Below, one piece after another: positions 43,548-52,465 of a stretch of 64,000 nucleotides of DNA. Both the position numbers and the translations under genes were made by a program. How positions within the stretch are numbered: the stretch's first letter is position 1; the number at the start of each line of letters is the position of its first letter. The notes under the pieces were generated by a model, which did not search any database, had not been told where the DNA came from, and worked only from the letters and a program-made list of their open reading frames with translations. Origin of the DNA: FEB-7 sp963698265. GTDB taxonomy: Bacteria; Pseudomonadota; Gammaproteobacteria; Burkholderiales; Usitatibacteraceae. Location of the stretch: contig CAVOQC010000001.1 in assembly GCA_963698265.1 (NCBI GenBank), positions 496,001 to 560,000 on the forward strand, read 5' to 3'.

Positions 43548-44314
43548 GCGAGGCGGCGCCGAAAGTGCTCCTGGCGGACGACGAGCCCGCGCTCGCGGAG
43601 TTCCTGCGCGAGCGGCTTGCCGCACTCTGGCCCGAGGCCACGCTGCTTCCCGTCGCGCGCAACGGCCTCGAAGCCCTTGCGGCGATACGCGAGGACGAGC
43701 CCGACGCGGCCTTCCTCGACATCCGCATGCCGGGCCTCACCGGGCTGGAACTCGCCGCACGCATCGAAAGCCCCACCCATGTCGTGTTCGTCACGGCCTA
43801 TGACCAGTACGCCGTGGAGGCCTTCGACCGCGATGCGGTCGACTACCTGGTGAAGCCGGTTTCCGACGAGCGCCTGCTGCGCGCCATCGAGCGCCTCAAG
43901 TCGAAGCTCTCCGCGCGCGAGGTGCCGCCGGAGTTCGGCGAGGTGCTCGCCCGCATCGCCTCCTCTCTGCCGGGCGCCGCCGGTGGCCACCTGCGCTGGG
44001 TGCGCGCTCTCAAGGGCGAGGAGGTCCACCAGATCGCCGTCGACGACGTCCTCTACTTCCAGGCCCAGGACAAGTACACGTGCGTGATCTCGCGCGACGG
44101 CGAGTCCCTCATCCGCATGGCGCTCTCGGACCTGGCGAAGCAGCTCGACCCCGCCACCTTCGCGCAGGTGCATCGCTCCACGGTCGTGAACCTGAACTTC
44201 GTGGCCTCCACGCGGCGCGACCTGGGCGGCCGGGTCTTCGTGCGCCTGAAGGACGACCGGAAGTCCGAGCTTGCCGTTTCCCGGGCCTACGCGCACCTCT
44301 TCCGCCAGATGTGA
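43544..44314 (+). CDS. LytTR-family response regulator (AlgR-like)
   Basis: 256 residues. Receiver domain 1-120: ADDEP, phospho-acceptor in FLDIRMPG (Asp about 58), Lys in YLVKPV. The LytTR DNA-binding domain (about 150-256) has VDDVLYFQAQDKYTCVI, FAQVHRSTVVNLNFV and the usual basic strand. Partner of the kinase encoded just upstream. Similar to AlgR, but no alginate genes are visible, so I do not give the symbol. Confidence 0.92.
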   Translation: MSEAAPKVLLADDEPALAEFLRERLAALWPEATLLPVARNGLEALAAIREDEPDAAFLDIRMPGLTGLELAARIESPTHVVFVTAYDQYAVEAFDRDAVDYLVKPVSDERLLRAIERLKSKLSAREVPPEFGEVLARIASSLPGAAGGHLRWVRALKGEEVHQIAVDDVLYFQAQDKYTCVISRDGESLIRMALSDLAKQLDPATFAQVHRSTVVNLNFVASTRRDLGGRVFVRLKDDRKSELAVSRAYAHLFRQM

Positions 44315-44404
44315 GCGGGAGGACCCGGGGCGGGCGGGATGATCGCACCGTCCCCTGACGTACCTCAAGGCGCGACAGGGCACCTCCCGCGATAGAATTC
44401 CCCC

Positions 44405-44611
44405 ATGGAGCTTTTGCTGAAGGTGAACGGCGCCGAGAGGCGCTTCGCCCAGCCCCTTACCGTGGAGAAGCTCCTCGGCGAGCTGGGCGTCGAGGGCAGG
44501 AGGATCGCGATCGAGCGCAATGGCGAGATCGTGCCGCGCAGCCGCTACGCGCAAACCGAGCTGGCCAACGGCGACAGCCTGGAAGTCGTGGTCGCGGTGG
44601 GAGGCGGGTGA
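44405..44611 (+). CDS. thiS: Thiamine biosynthesis sulfur carrier protein
   Basis: 68-residue ubiquitin-like carrier ending in the required Gly-Gly (VVVAVGGG). Its C-terminal thiocarboxylate supplies sulfur for the thiazole ring. TAGAAT ends 6 bases before the ATG and no Shine-Dalgarno is visible, suggesting leaderless translation. Its stop overlaps the thiG start (TGATG). Confidence 0.94.
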   Translation: MELLLKVNGAERRFAQPLTVEKLLGELGVEGRRIAIERNGEIVPRSRYAQTELANGDSLEVVVAVGGG

Positions 44612-45402
44612 TGGGCGACTCACTCGTCGTCGCCGGCAAGGCCTACCGTTCGCGCCTGCTGGTGGGCACCGGCAAGTACCGCGATTTCGAGCAGACGCGC
44701 GACGCCATCGAGGCGAGCGGCGCGGAGATCGTCACGGTGGCCATCCGCCGCGTCAACATCGGCCAGAATCCGGGCGAGCCCAGCCTGCTCGAGGTGCTTC
44801 CTCCCTCCCGGTACACGATCCTTCCCAACACCGCCGGCTGCTACAGCGCCGAGGAAGCGGTGCGCACCCTGCGCCTGGCGCGGGAGCTCCTCGACGGGCA
44901 TGCGCTCGTGAAGCTCGAGGTGCTGGGCGATGCCGATACGCTCTTCCCGAACATGCCGGAGACGCTCGCCGCGGCGAAGACGCTGGTGGCCGAGGGTTTC
45001 CAGGTGATGGTCTATTGCAGCGACGATCCCCTGCTCGCCCGCCAGCTGGAGGACATGGGCTGCGTGGCCGTGATGCCGCTCGCTTCCCTCATCGGGTCGG
45101 GCATGGGCATCCTCAATCCCTGGAACCTGCAGATCATCATCGACCGCGCCAGCGTCCCGGTGCTCGTGGACGCGGGCATCGGCACGGCTTCCGACGCCGC
45201 GGTCGCGATGGAACTGGGCTGCGATGGGGTGCTCATGAACACCGCGATCGCCGCGGCGAAGGATCCCGTGCGCATGGGCCGGGCGATGCGGCTCGCGGTC
45301 GAGGCGGGGCGGGAAGCCTGGCTCGCGGGACGGATGGAGAAGAAACCCTACCGGGCGTCCGCCAGCTCGCCCGCGGCGGGGCTTATCGGGAAGACCGCCT
45401 AG
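44611..45402 (+). CDS. thiG: Thiazole synthase
   Basis: 263 residues from ATG 44611 (a GTG at 44608 would add one residue). Condenses deoxyxylulose phosphate, dehydroglycine and ThiS thiocarboxylate. Visible: LLVGTGKYRDF, VTVAIRRVNIGQ, the catalytic-lysine strand ALVKLEVLGD, MPLASLIGSGMGI, and VLVDAGIGTASDAAVAMELG. Its stop is followed at once by the stop of the convergent outer-membrane gene. Confidence 0.97.
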   Translation: MGDSLVVAGKAYRSRLLVGTGKYRDFEQTRDAIEASGAEIVTVAIRRVNIGQNPGEPSLLEVLPPSRYTILPNTAGCYSAEEAVRTLRLARELLDGHALVKLEVLGDADTLFPNMPETLAAAKTLVAEGFQVMVYCSDDPLLARQLEDMGCVAVMPLASLIGSGMGILNPWNLQIIIDRASVPVLVDAGIGTASDAAVAMELGCDGVLMNTAIAAAKDPVRMGRAMRLAVEAGREAWLAGRMEKKPYRASASSPAAGLIGKTA

Positions 45403-45996
45403 CTAGAAGCGCCAGGTAAGGCCCAGGGTGACCTGGTCGGTGTCGGAATCGCGCGGGCCCCAGCGGTCGAGCGCGGAGAAGCGCTCCATCTCGGCCTGCA
45501 AGCCGATCCGGCGAGTCAGGTCGTACTTGAGTCCAAGCCCATAGCGAATCCCGGCCCCGGGGCGGGGAATCCCCTCGCCGGCGGAAACCAGCGACGCCCC
45601 GCCTACGGATCGCCAGGCACCGACGCGTCCATACAGCGCCGCGTGGCCCCACAGGGGCAAGGTCCCGACGGTCTCGAGACTGAATCCCCTGCCCTGCGCC
45701 TGGCTGCCCGCGATAGGCGCCCGAAATGCCAGCGGGCCCACGTCCGCAAATCCGGTCTCGACGGAGAAGTAGCGCGAATAGCGGTAGCCCAGCTTCATCT
45801 TGAAGCTCTCGGGCGCGGACACGCCCAAGCCTCCCCCGAACGGCCCGACGAGCGGCCAGTAGAAACCCGGCTCGGGTATGGCAATCGCGGCCGGCTTCGA
45901 CACGGGCCGGAGCAGGCCCACATAGTCGCCCCCCGCCACCGCCACAGTTGAAGCGGCCAGCGCCAGAAACGGCAGCGTGCGAAGGAGATGCATCAT
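45403..45996 (-). CDS. Outer-membrane beta-barrel protein
   Basis: 197 residues. Signal peptide LLRTLPFLALAASTVAVAGG, then alternating amphipathic strands (FKMKLGYRYSRYFSVETGFADVG, GHAALYGRVGAWRSVG, LGLKYDLTRRIGLQAEME) and a C-terminal aromatic TLGLTWRF, the BAM recognition type. Resembles small OmpA-barrel-like porins of the outer-membrane beta-barrel superfamily; no peptidoglycan domain. A TTGACG (46026-46031) with a weak CACTAT -10 ends 6 bases before the start codon. Confidence 0.8.
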   Translation of the reverse strand: MMHLLRTLPFLALAASTVAVAGGDYVGLLRPVSKPAAIAIPEPGFYWPLVGPFGGGLGVSAPESFKMKLGYRYSRYFSVETGFADVGPLAFRAPIAGSQAQGRGFSLETVGTLPLWGHAALYGRVGAWRSVGGASLVSAGEGIPRPGAGIRYGLGLKYDLTRRIGLQAEMERFSALDRWGPRDSDTDQVTLGLTWRF

Positions 45997-46002
45997 GGAG
46001 TG

Positions 46003-46031
46003 ATAGTGGGTACTCGGCTTTCCGTCGTCAA
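46003..46031 (-). promoter_or_regulatory. Candidate promoter of the outer-membrane barrel gene
   Basis: Minus strand: TTGACG (46026-46031), 17-base spacer, CACTAT (46003-46008). The start codon follows 6 bases after the -10, so transcript and coding start would nearly coincide. The -10 matches only 3 of 6. Confidence 0.35.
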
Positions 46032-46074
46032 CGAAAACGCCGGAAAGCAGGGATCGGCGGCGTAAAATTGCGGC

Positions 46075-46773
46075 ATGGACGCAACAATTCGGCCCATTCG
46101 CAGCTTCGTGCTTCGGCAAGGACGGTTTTCGCCGGGCCAGCAGCGTGCCTACGAATTGCTCATGCCCCGGTTTGGCGTGCCGTTTTCTCCGGATTTCATC
46201 GATTTGAAAGGTATTTTCGGCAGAAAGGCGCCGGTAATCCTGGAAATTGGCTTCGGAATGGGGGAAACGACCGCGAGAATCGCAGCCGAGAACCCGAAAA
46301 ACGACTACTTCGGCATAGAAGTCCATTCCCCTGGCGTCGGTGCACTGCTCAAACGCATCGAGGAGCAGGCGCTCACCAATGTTCGCATTGTCCAGCACGA
46401 CGCCGTGGAGGTCGTGCGGACCATGGTGCCGCCTGGCTCCCTTGCCGGCATTCATGTCTTCTTCCCGGACCCCTGGCCGAAGAAGCGCCACCACAAGCGC
46501 CGCCTCATCCAGCCGGAGTTCGCCGGGCTGCTCGCAAGCCGCCTCGCGCCGGGTGGGTACCTGCATGCGGCCACGGACTGGCAGGAGTACGCCGAGCACA
46601 TCCTCGCGACCCTTTCGGGCGTAGATACCCTGCAGAACGCCCACGACGGATTCGCGAAGCGGCCCGAAACCCGTCCCGAGACGAAATTCGAGCAGCGCGG
46701 GCGCCGCCTCGGCCACGGATCGTGGGACGTGATCTTCCGCGGAACCGCGCAACACCCAGGAGCCACCCCTTGA
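46075..46773 (+). CDS. trmB: tRNA (guanine-N7-)-methyltransferase
   Basis: 232 residues. Methylates G46 of tRNAs. SAM-binding site ILEIGFGMGETTARIA, then FGIEVHSPGVGALL, and the family signature HVFFPDPWPKKRHHKRRLIQ. TAAAAT ends 6 bases upstream of the ATG with no Shine-Dalgarno, the third example in the window. The next gene overlaps with TTGA. Confidence 0.95.
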   Translation: MDATIRPIRSFVLRQGRFSPGQQRAYELLMPRFGVPFSPDFIDLKGIFGRKAPVILEIGFGMGETTARIAAENPKNDYFGIEVHSPGVGALLKRIEEQALTNVRIVQHDAVEVVRTMVPPGSLAGIHVFFPDPWPKKRHHKRRLIQPEFAGLLASRLAPGGYLHAATDWQEYAEHILATLSGVDTLQNAHDGFAKRPETRPETKFEQRGRRLGHGSWDVIFRGTAQHPGATP

Positions 46774-47465
46774 ACCCCGACGATCCCGCTTCCTTCACGC
46801 CGGCACGCCGCCGGTTCATCTCCCGCCTGGCGGCAGCCGGCGCACTGGGCGCGGGCGGCCTTTCGGGCTTCATGAGCCGGGCGCTCGCGAGGGGCGATCT
46901 CCCCACCATTCCCGGCGTGAACCAGCTCAAGGGAACCGCCACCGTGAACGGCCGGCCCGCCATCGTGGGCACGCCGGTCACGCCCCGGGACCGACTGGCC
47001 ACCGGCCCTGGCAGCATGGCGGTGGTCGTGATCAAGGACGACGCGTTCCTGGTCCGCGAAAACACGAGCCTCGAGTTCGCGGAATCGGGCGGGGCATTGA
47101 GCCGGCTCCTCATCCAGGCCGGAAGCGTCCTGTCGGTGTTCAGCAGGAAGCCCCTCGTCATCAAGGCCGCCAATGCGACGATCGGCATCCGCGGCACCGG
47201 CGCTTACCTCGAGGTGGACCCGGAGAAGGTCTATTTCTGCCTCTGCTACGGCGAGGCCGACCTCGACGGGCCGGGGATGGCATCGCCGAAGCGCCTGAGC
47301 ACCGCGCACCACGAAAGCCCCCTGATCCTCACCGACCGGGGCGGGACGATGGAGGCGAAGCCGGGGCCGGTCATGAACCACACCGACGACGAGCTGATCC
47401 TCCTCGAGTCCCTCGTTGGCCGCGATCCTCCTTTCGTCAACGACCCGTTCCGCAGTTCCTATTGA
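46770..47465 (+). CDS. Tat-exported FecR-domain protein
   Basis: 231 residues from TTG 46770 (TTGA overlap with trmB; AGGAG 7 bases upstream). The N-terminus has a twin-arginine type signal RRRFISRLAAAGALGAGGL. The mature part has a FecR-like domain: GTPVTPRDRLATGPGSMAVVV, LLIQAGSVLSVFSRKPLVI and ATIGIRGTGAYLEV. No sigma factor or TonB receptor gene is adjacent, so it is not a classical FecIR system. Function unknown. Confidence 0.8.
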   Translation: MNPDDPASFTPARRRFISRLAAAGALGAGGLSGFMSRALARGDLPTIPGVNQLKGTATVNGRPAIVGTPVTPRDRLATGPGSMAVVVIKDDAFLVRENTSLEFAESGGALSRLLIQAGSVLSVFSRKPLVIKAANATIGIRGTGAYLEVDPEKVYFCLCYGEADLDGPGMASPKRLSTAHHESPLILTDRGGTMEAKPGPVMNHTDDELILLESLVGRDPPFVNDPFRSSY

Positions 47466-47489
47466 ATGGCGGGATGCGGCGAAGGTCCC

Positions 47490-47514
47490 ATAGTTGAGAA
47501 GTTTACTCAACTAT
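47490..47514. promoter_or_regulatory. Palindromic operator upstream of folE2
   Basis: Perfect inverted repeat: ATAGTTGAG (47490-47498), 7-base spacer, CTCAACTAT (47506-47514). It covers the -35 element of the folE2 promoter, a typical repressor position. The geometry is compatible with MarR- or Rrf2/IscR-type sites; it does not look like a Zur box. The regulator is unknown. Confidence 0.65.
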
Positions 47515-47530
47515 CCGATCGACCTATAAT
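47502..47530 (+). promoter_or_regulatory. Sigma-70 promoter of folE2
   Basis: TTTACT (47502-47507), 17-base spacer, perfect TATAAT (47525-47530). Predicted start near 47537, about 20 bases before the GTG at 47558. Best sigma-70 match in the window. Confidence 0.65.
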
Positions 47531-47557
47531 TTCTGCCATTCCGTACAAGGATTACCC

Positions 47558-48361
47558 GTGAACCAGCGCAGCCCGGCACCCATCCCGGACGTCCAGGCCA
47601 CCCCGGACGTCCGCCGGATCGCCATCGACAAGGTGGGGATCAAGTCCATTCGCCATCCCATGCGGATCCTGGAGCGCGCCGGCGGCATCCAGCACACCGT
47701 CGCGAACTTCAGCATGTTCGTGGGCCTGCCGCACCAGTTCAAGGGGACCCACATGTCCCGGTTCGTGGAGATCCTGAACGCCCACGAGCGAGAGATCACG
47801 GTCGACTCCTTCCGCGCGATGATCAGGCAGATGGTGAAGAAGCTCGAGGCGGAGACCGGCCACATCGAGATGGGCTTCCCCTACTTCGTGTCGAAGAAGG
47901 CGCCGGTCTCCGGCGTCGAGAGCCTGCTCGACTACGAGGTCACCTTCGTGGGCGAGATCGTCGAGGGCCGCGAGCAGTTCGCGCTGAAGGTCCAGGTGCC
48001 GGTGACGAGCCTGTGCCCGTGCTCGAAGAAGATCGCCGACTACGGCGCGCACAACCAGCGCTCCCACGTGACCATCGCGGCGCGCGTGCACAGCTTCGTC
48101 TGGATCGAGGAGCTGATCGACCTGGTGGAGAAGCAGGCCTCGAGCGAGCTCTACGGGCTGCTCAAGCGTCCCGACGAGAAGTACGTGACCGAACTCGCCT
48201 ACGACAACCCGAAGTTCGTCGAGGACATGGTGCGCGACATCGCCGGAATGCTCGACGCGGATTCGCGCATCGAGGCCTACGTGGTGGAATCGGAGAACTT
48301 CGAGTCCATACACAACCACTCGGCCTACGCGATGGTCCGGAAGAACTGGCCCGCCTGCTGA
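47558..48361 (+). CDS. folE2: GTP cyclohydrolase FolE2 (type IB)
   Basis: 267 residues of the GTP cyclohydrolase IB family (COG1469), the metal-flexible alternative to FolE for the first step of folate synthesis. Visible: VGIKSIRHPMRI, MFVGLPHQFKGTHMSRFVE, the cysteine/histidine segment VTSLCPCSKKIADYGAHNQRSHVT, and the C-terminal ESIHNHSAYA. GTG start with a promoter and a palindromic operator upstream, so expression is probably conditional. Confidence 0.95.
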   Translation: MNQRSPAPIPDVQATPDVRRIAIDKVGIKSIRHPMRILERAGGIQHTVANFSMFVGLPHQFKGTHMSRFVEILNAHEREITVDSFRAMIRQMVKKLEAETGHIEMGFPYFVSKKAPVSGVESLLDYEVTFVGEIVEGREQFALKVQVPVTSLCPCSKKIADYGAHNQRSHVTIAARVHSFVWIEELIDLVEKQASSELYGLLKRPDEKYVTELAYDNPKFVEDMVRDIAGMLDADSRIEAYVVESENFESIHNHSAYAMVRKNWPAC

Positions 48362-48377
48362 AGCGCCGCGGCCCCGC

Positions 48378-49028
48378 TCAGTACCGTTTCGTGAGCGTGA
48401 GGTTGGCGCCCTCCCGGCGCATCTCCGTGCGGTTGAGGAAGCTCATGCCGAGGAGCGCAACCTCCAGGCCGGCCGACTCGTGCACGACCGCGTCCACGGC
48501 ATTCAGGGTCATCGTGCCCAGGGCCACGGAGTCGAGCCGGACACGGTAGACGATGACGCGCCCGTTGGCCGTCTGCGAAACCACCTGCTGGCCGCTCCGG
48601 TAGTCGATGCCGAGCCGTCGCGCATCGACGGCGGGCAGCGTCACGAGGGTGGCGCCGGTATCGACGAGAAAGCGCATGCGCGCACCGTTCACGCTGCCCT
48701 CGGCCATGAAGTGGCCGTTGCCGTCCGCCGCGAGCGTCACGCTCTGCAGCGTGCCGGTGAGCGCTGCCGACTCCGCGTGCTGCCCGAGCTCGAGCACCTG
48801 GCGCTGGCCGTCGATCTCCAGCGTTGCCGAGCGGGAGTCGGCCGAAACCAGCAGCACGCCCTCGGCCGTGCGCTGGCCCGCCGAAAGGGTCCGCGGCGCT
48901 CCGCGATCGATGACGACGACCGCCTTCCCGGGGAAGAGGCCGATCACGTTCACCTCGGTGGCCCCCGCAGCGAGCGACGCGGCCATCGCCACCGCCATAG
49001 AATGCCGAAGTGTCCTGAAGAGGGTCAT
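48378..49028 (-). CDS. Retropepsin-like clan AA aspartic protease
   Basis: 216 residues. Signal-like N-terminus (MAVAMAASLAAGA). The middle and C-terminal half has the retropepsin motif RFLVDTGATLVTLP with catalytic Asp, and LLGMSFLNRTEMRREG, the second conserved segment (TIGR02281-type family). Probably periplasmic. It starts only 3 bases from the divergent amidotransferase start; internal ATGs at 48998 or 48986 are alternatives but would shorten the signal peptide. Confidence 0.85.
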   Translation of the reverse strand: MTLFRTLRHSMAVAMAASLAAGATEVNVIGLFPGKAVVVIDRGAPRTLSAGQRTAEGVLLVSADSRSATLEIDGQRQVLELGQHAESAALTGTLQSVTLAADGNGHFMAEGSVNGARMRFLVDTGATLVTLPAVDARRLGIDYRSGQQVVSQTANGRVIVYRVRLDSVALGTMTLNAVDAVVHESAGLEVALLGMSFLNRTEMRREGANLTLTKRY

Positions 49029-49031
49029 GTG

Positions 49032-49748
49032 ATGAAGCCCGTCGCCGTCTTTCGCCACGCCCTCACGGAAGGGCCTGGCTATTTTGCCACTTTCCTGGAC
49101 GAGAACCGGATTGCGTGGCGGCTCGTGAAGCTGGACGATGGGGAGCCCGTTCCCGTAAGCCCCGCCGACTTCGCGGGACTCGCTTTCATGGGGGGGCCGA
49201 TGAGCGCGAACGACGCCCTGCCCTGGACGGCGCCGGTGCTCGAACTCATTCGCGCCGCCGTCCGACTGAACGTTCCGGTTATCGGCCATTGCCTCGGCGG
49301 GCAGCTGCTCGCGAAGGCGCTGGGGGCGGAGGTCACGGCGAGCCCGGTGAAGGAGATCGGCTGGAACCGCGTCGACATCGAGGACTCGCCGCAGGCACGC
49401 GAATGGTTCGGCGGCGAGGCGCGCTCGTTCACCACGTTCCAGTGGCATGGGGAGACATTCGCCATTCCGCCCGGCGGGACGCGCATCCTGCGCGGGGCGC
49501 TCTGCGTGAACCAAGCTTACGTGGTCGCCGGTCGCCACCTCGGGATGCAGTGCCACGTCGAGATGACGCCTGAACTCGTGAAGACCTGGTGTGCAACGGG
49601 CGGCCCCGAAATCGCCCGGAGCCTGGCGAGCCCCGCCGTCCAGGCGGCCGCGTCCATCGAAAGCGAGGCTCCGGATCGCCTGCCGGTGCTCACCGATGTC
49701 GCCCGGCGTCTCTACACGCGCTGGATCGCGGGGCTCGCGCGCGGCTAG
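49032..49748 (+). CDS. Class I glutamine amidotransferase (GuaA-N-like)
   Basis: 238 residues. Stand-alone GATase domain: oxyanion segment FMGGPMSANDAL, nucleophile Cys in VIGHCLGGQLLAKALG, and catalytic His in QCHVEMTPELVKTW. Similar proteins are called GMP synthase-like amidotransferases, but no synthetase domain is attached. Substrate unknown. GAGGG lies about 8-10 bases upstream of the ATG. Divergent from the protease with almost no intergenic space. Confidence 0.88.
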   Translation: MKPVAVFRHALTEGPGYFATFLDENRIAWRLVKLDDGEPVPVSPADFAGLAFMGGPMSANDALPWTAPVLELIRAAVRLNVPVIGHCLGGQLLAKALGAEVTASPVKEIGWNRVDIEDSPQAREWFGGEARSFTTFQWHGETFAIPPGGTRILRGALCVNQAYVVAGRHLGMQCHVEMTPELVKTWCATGGPEIARSLASPAVQAAASIESEAPDRLPVLTDVARRLYTRWIAGLARG

Positions 49749-49787
49749 CCGCGCCTTGACCGGGAGAGAAGGCCGGGGCGGTAGCGC

Positions 49788-50273
49788 CTAGTCGCGGAAG
49801 TTCTGGAACGAGAGCGGGACCTCGGTGACCCCGGCGCGCAGCAGCGCGATCGCCTCCTGCAGGATGTCGCGCTTGGCGCCGGAGACCCGAACCACGTCGC
49901 CCTGGATCGCGGCCGTCACCTTCAACTTCGCGTCCTTCACCATCTTCACGATCTTCTTCGCGAGTTCCGGCTCCACGCCGCTCTTGGCGGTGAGTAACTG
50001 CTTCACCTTGTCGCCGCCGATCTTCTCCGGCTTTTCCGGCGTCATGAGGCGCAGGTCCACGCCGCGCTTGGCGAACCGCGCGTTCAGCACGTCCCTCACC
50101 TGCCCCAGCTTGAACTCGTCGTCCGCGAAGAGCGTCAGCTCGCACTCGCTCTGCTCGACGCGCGCATCCGATCCCTTGAAGTCGAACCGGTTGGAGATCT
50201 CCTTGTTGGCCTGCTCGACGGCGTTCTTCACCTCGACCAGGTTCGCCTCGCACACGATATCGAAGGACGGCAT
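49788..50273 (-). CDS. yajQ: YajQ-family nucleotide-binding protein
   Basis: 161 residues, full length for the family. Starts MPSFDIVCEANLVEVKNAVEQ, with RFDFKGSDARVEQ and the C-terminal LPLSFQNFRD-type ending (VPLSFQNFRD). Some members bind c-di-GMP, possibly relevant next to an MshE ATPase elsewhere in the window; otherwise the role is unsettled. Lies 17 bases downstream of argG, same strand. Confidence 0.95.
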   Translation of the reverse strand: MPSFDIVCEANLVEVKNAVEQANKEISNRFDFKGSDARVEQSECELTLFADDEFKLGQVRDVLNARFAKRGVDLRLMTPEKPEKIGGDKVKQLLTAKSGVEPELAKKIVKMVKDAKLKVTAAIQGDVVRVSGAKRDILQEAIALLRAGVTEVPLSFQNFRD

Positions 50274-50290
50274 GGCAGCTCCTCCCGGCG

Positions 50291-51511
<1,221 letters not shown>

Positions 51512-51545
51512 GGAATTCGCGCTTTCGGAAAATCGGTTTCGGGTT

Positions 51546-52460
51546 TCAGGACTCGACGCGCCCGAGGAGCAGGTACTCCATGAGCGCTTTCTGGGCGTGC
51601 AGGCGATTTTCCGCCTCCTCCCAGACAACGCTCTGCGCTCCGTCAAGGACCTCGGCCGAGACCTCCTCGCCGCGATGCGCGGGAAGGCAGTGCATGAACA
51701 GCGCGTCCTTGCGGGCGGCAGCCATCATCCCGGCGTCCACGGTGAAGGCCGCGAAGGCGTCCTTCCTCGCGTCGGCCTCGACCTCCCAGCCCATGCTCGT
51801 CCACACGTCCGTCGTCACGAGGTCCGCGCCCCTGGCGGCCGCGTGGGGGTCTCCGAAGAGCTCGAGGTGGTTGCGTTCGATGCCCGCCACGCGCGCCGGC
51901 TCCAGTTCGTAGCCCGGCGGGCTCGAGACATTCAGCTTGAAGTCGAGGAGCGTGGCCGCCTGGAGCCAGGTGTTGCACATGTTGTTGCTGTCCCCGATCC
52001 AGGCCACGGTCTTGCCGGTGATGGGTCCGCGATGCTCGACGAAGGTGTAGATGTCGGCAAGGACCTGGCAGGGATGGTATTCGTCGGTCAGCCCGTTGAT
52101 GACCGGCACGCGGGAGTGGGCGGCGAATCGCTCGATGATCGCCTGCTCGAAAGTCCTGATCATCACGATGTCGACCATCCGCGAGACGACGCGCGCGACG
52201 TCCTCGATGGGCTCGCCCCGGCCGAGCTGCGTCTCGCCCATGGTGAGCACGATCGAAGCGCCGCCCAGCTGGAACATGCCCGCCTCGAAGGAGACGCGCG
52301 TGCGGGTCGAGCTCTTTTCGAACACCATCGCGAGCATCCGGTCGGTCAGCGGCCGGTAGGCGATGTAGTTCTTGAACTGCTCCTTGATCGCCCGGGTTCT
52401 CCGGAAGAGGTGCTCGAACTCCTCGGCGGAGAAGTCGCGAAGCTGCAGGAAATGCCGCAT
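51546..52460 (-). CDS. argF: Ornithine carbamoyltransferase
   Basis: 304 residues. Carbamoyl-phosphate site FEKSSTRTRVSFE, then HPCQVLADIYT, DSNNMCNTWL, and ornithine-binding MHCLPAHRGEEV. ATG 52460 gives MRHFLQLRDFSAEEF. It starts 5 bases after the argD stop, so argD-argF-argG form one operon making citrulline and argininosuccinate. Confidence 0.97.
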   Translation of the reverse strand: MRHFLQLRDFSAEEFEHLFRRTRAIKEQFKNYIAYRPLTDRMLAMVFEKSSTRTRVSFEAGMFQLGGASIVLTMGETQLGRGEPIEDVARVVSRMVDIVMIRTFEQAIIERFAAHSRVPVINGLTDEYHPCQVLADIYTFVEHRGPITGKTVAWIGDSNNMCNTWLQAATLLDFKLNVSSPPGYELEPARVAGIERNHLELFGDPHAAARGADLVTTDVWTSMGWEVEADARKDAFAAFTVDAGMMAAARKDALFMHCLPAHRGEEVSAEVLDGAQSVVWEEAENRLHAQKALMEYLLLGRVES

Positions 52461-52465
52461 CGGAG

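Noticed and set aside
42375..44314. Alginate regulation (AlgZ-AlgR)
   Set aside because: The kinase and LytTR regulator are of that family, but no alginate or twitching genes are adjacent, so the specific role cannot be assigned.
47490..47514. Zur box upstream of folE2
   Set aside because: The palindrome lacks the AT-rich GTTATA/TATAAC-type core of proteobacterial Zur sites, although folE2 is a common Zur target.
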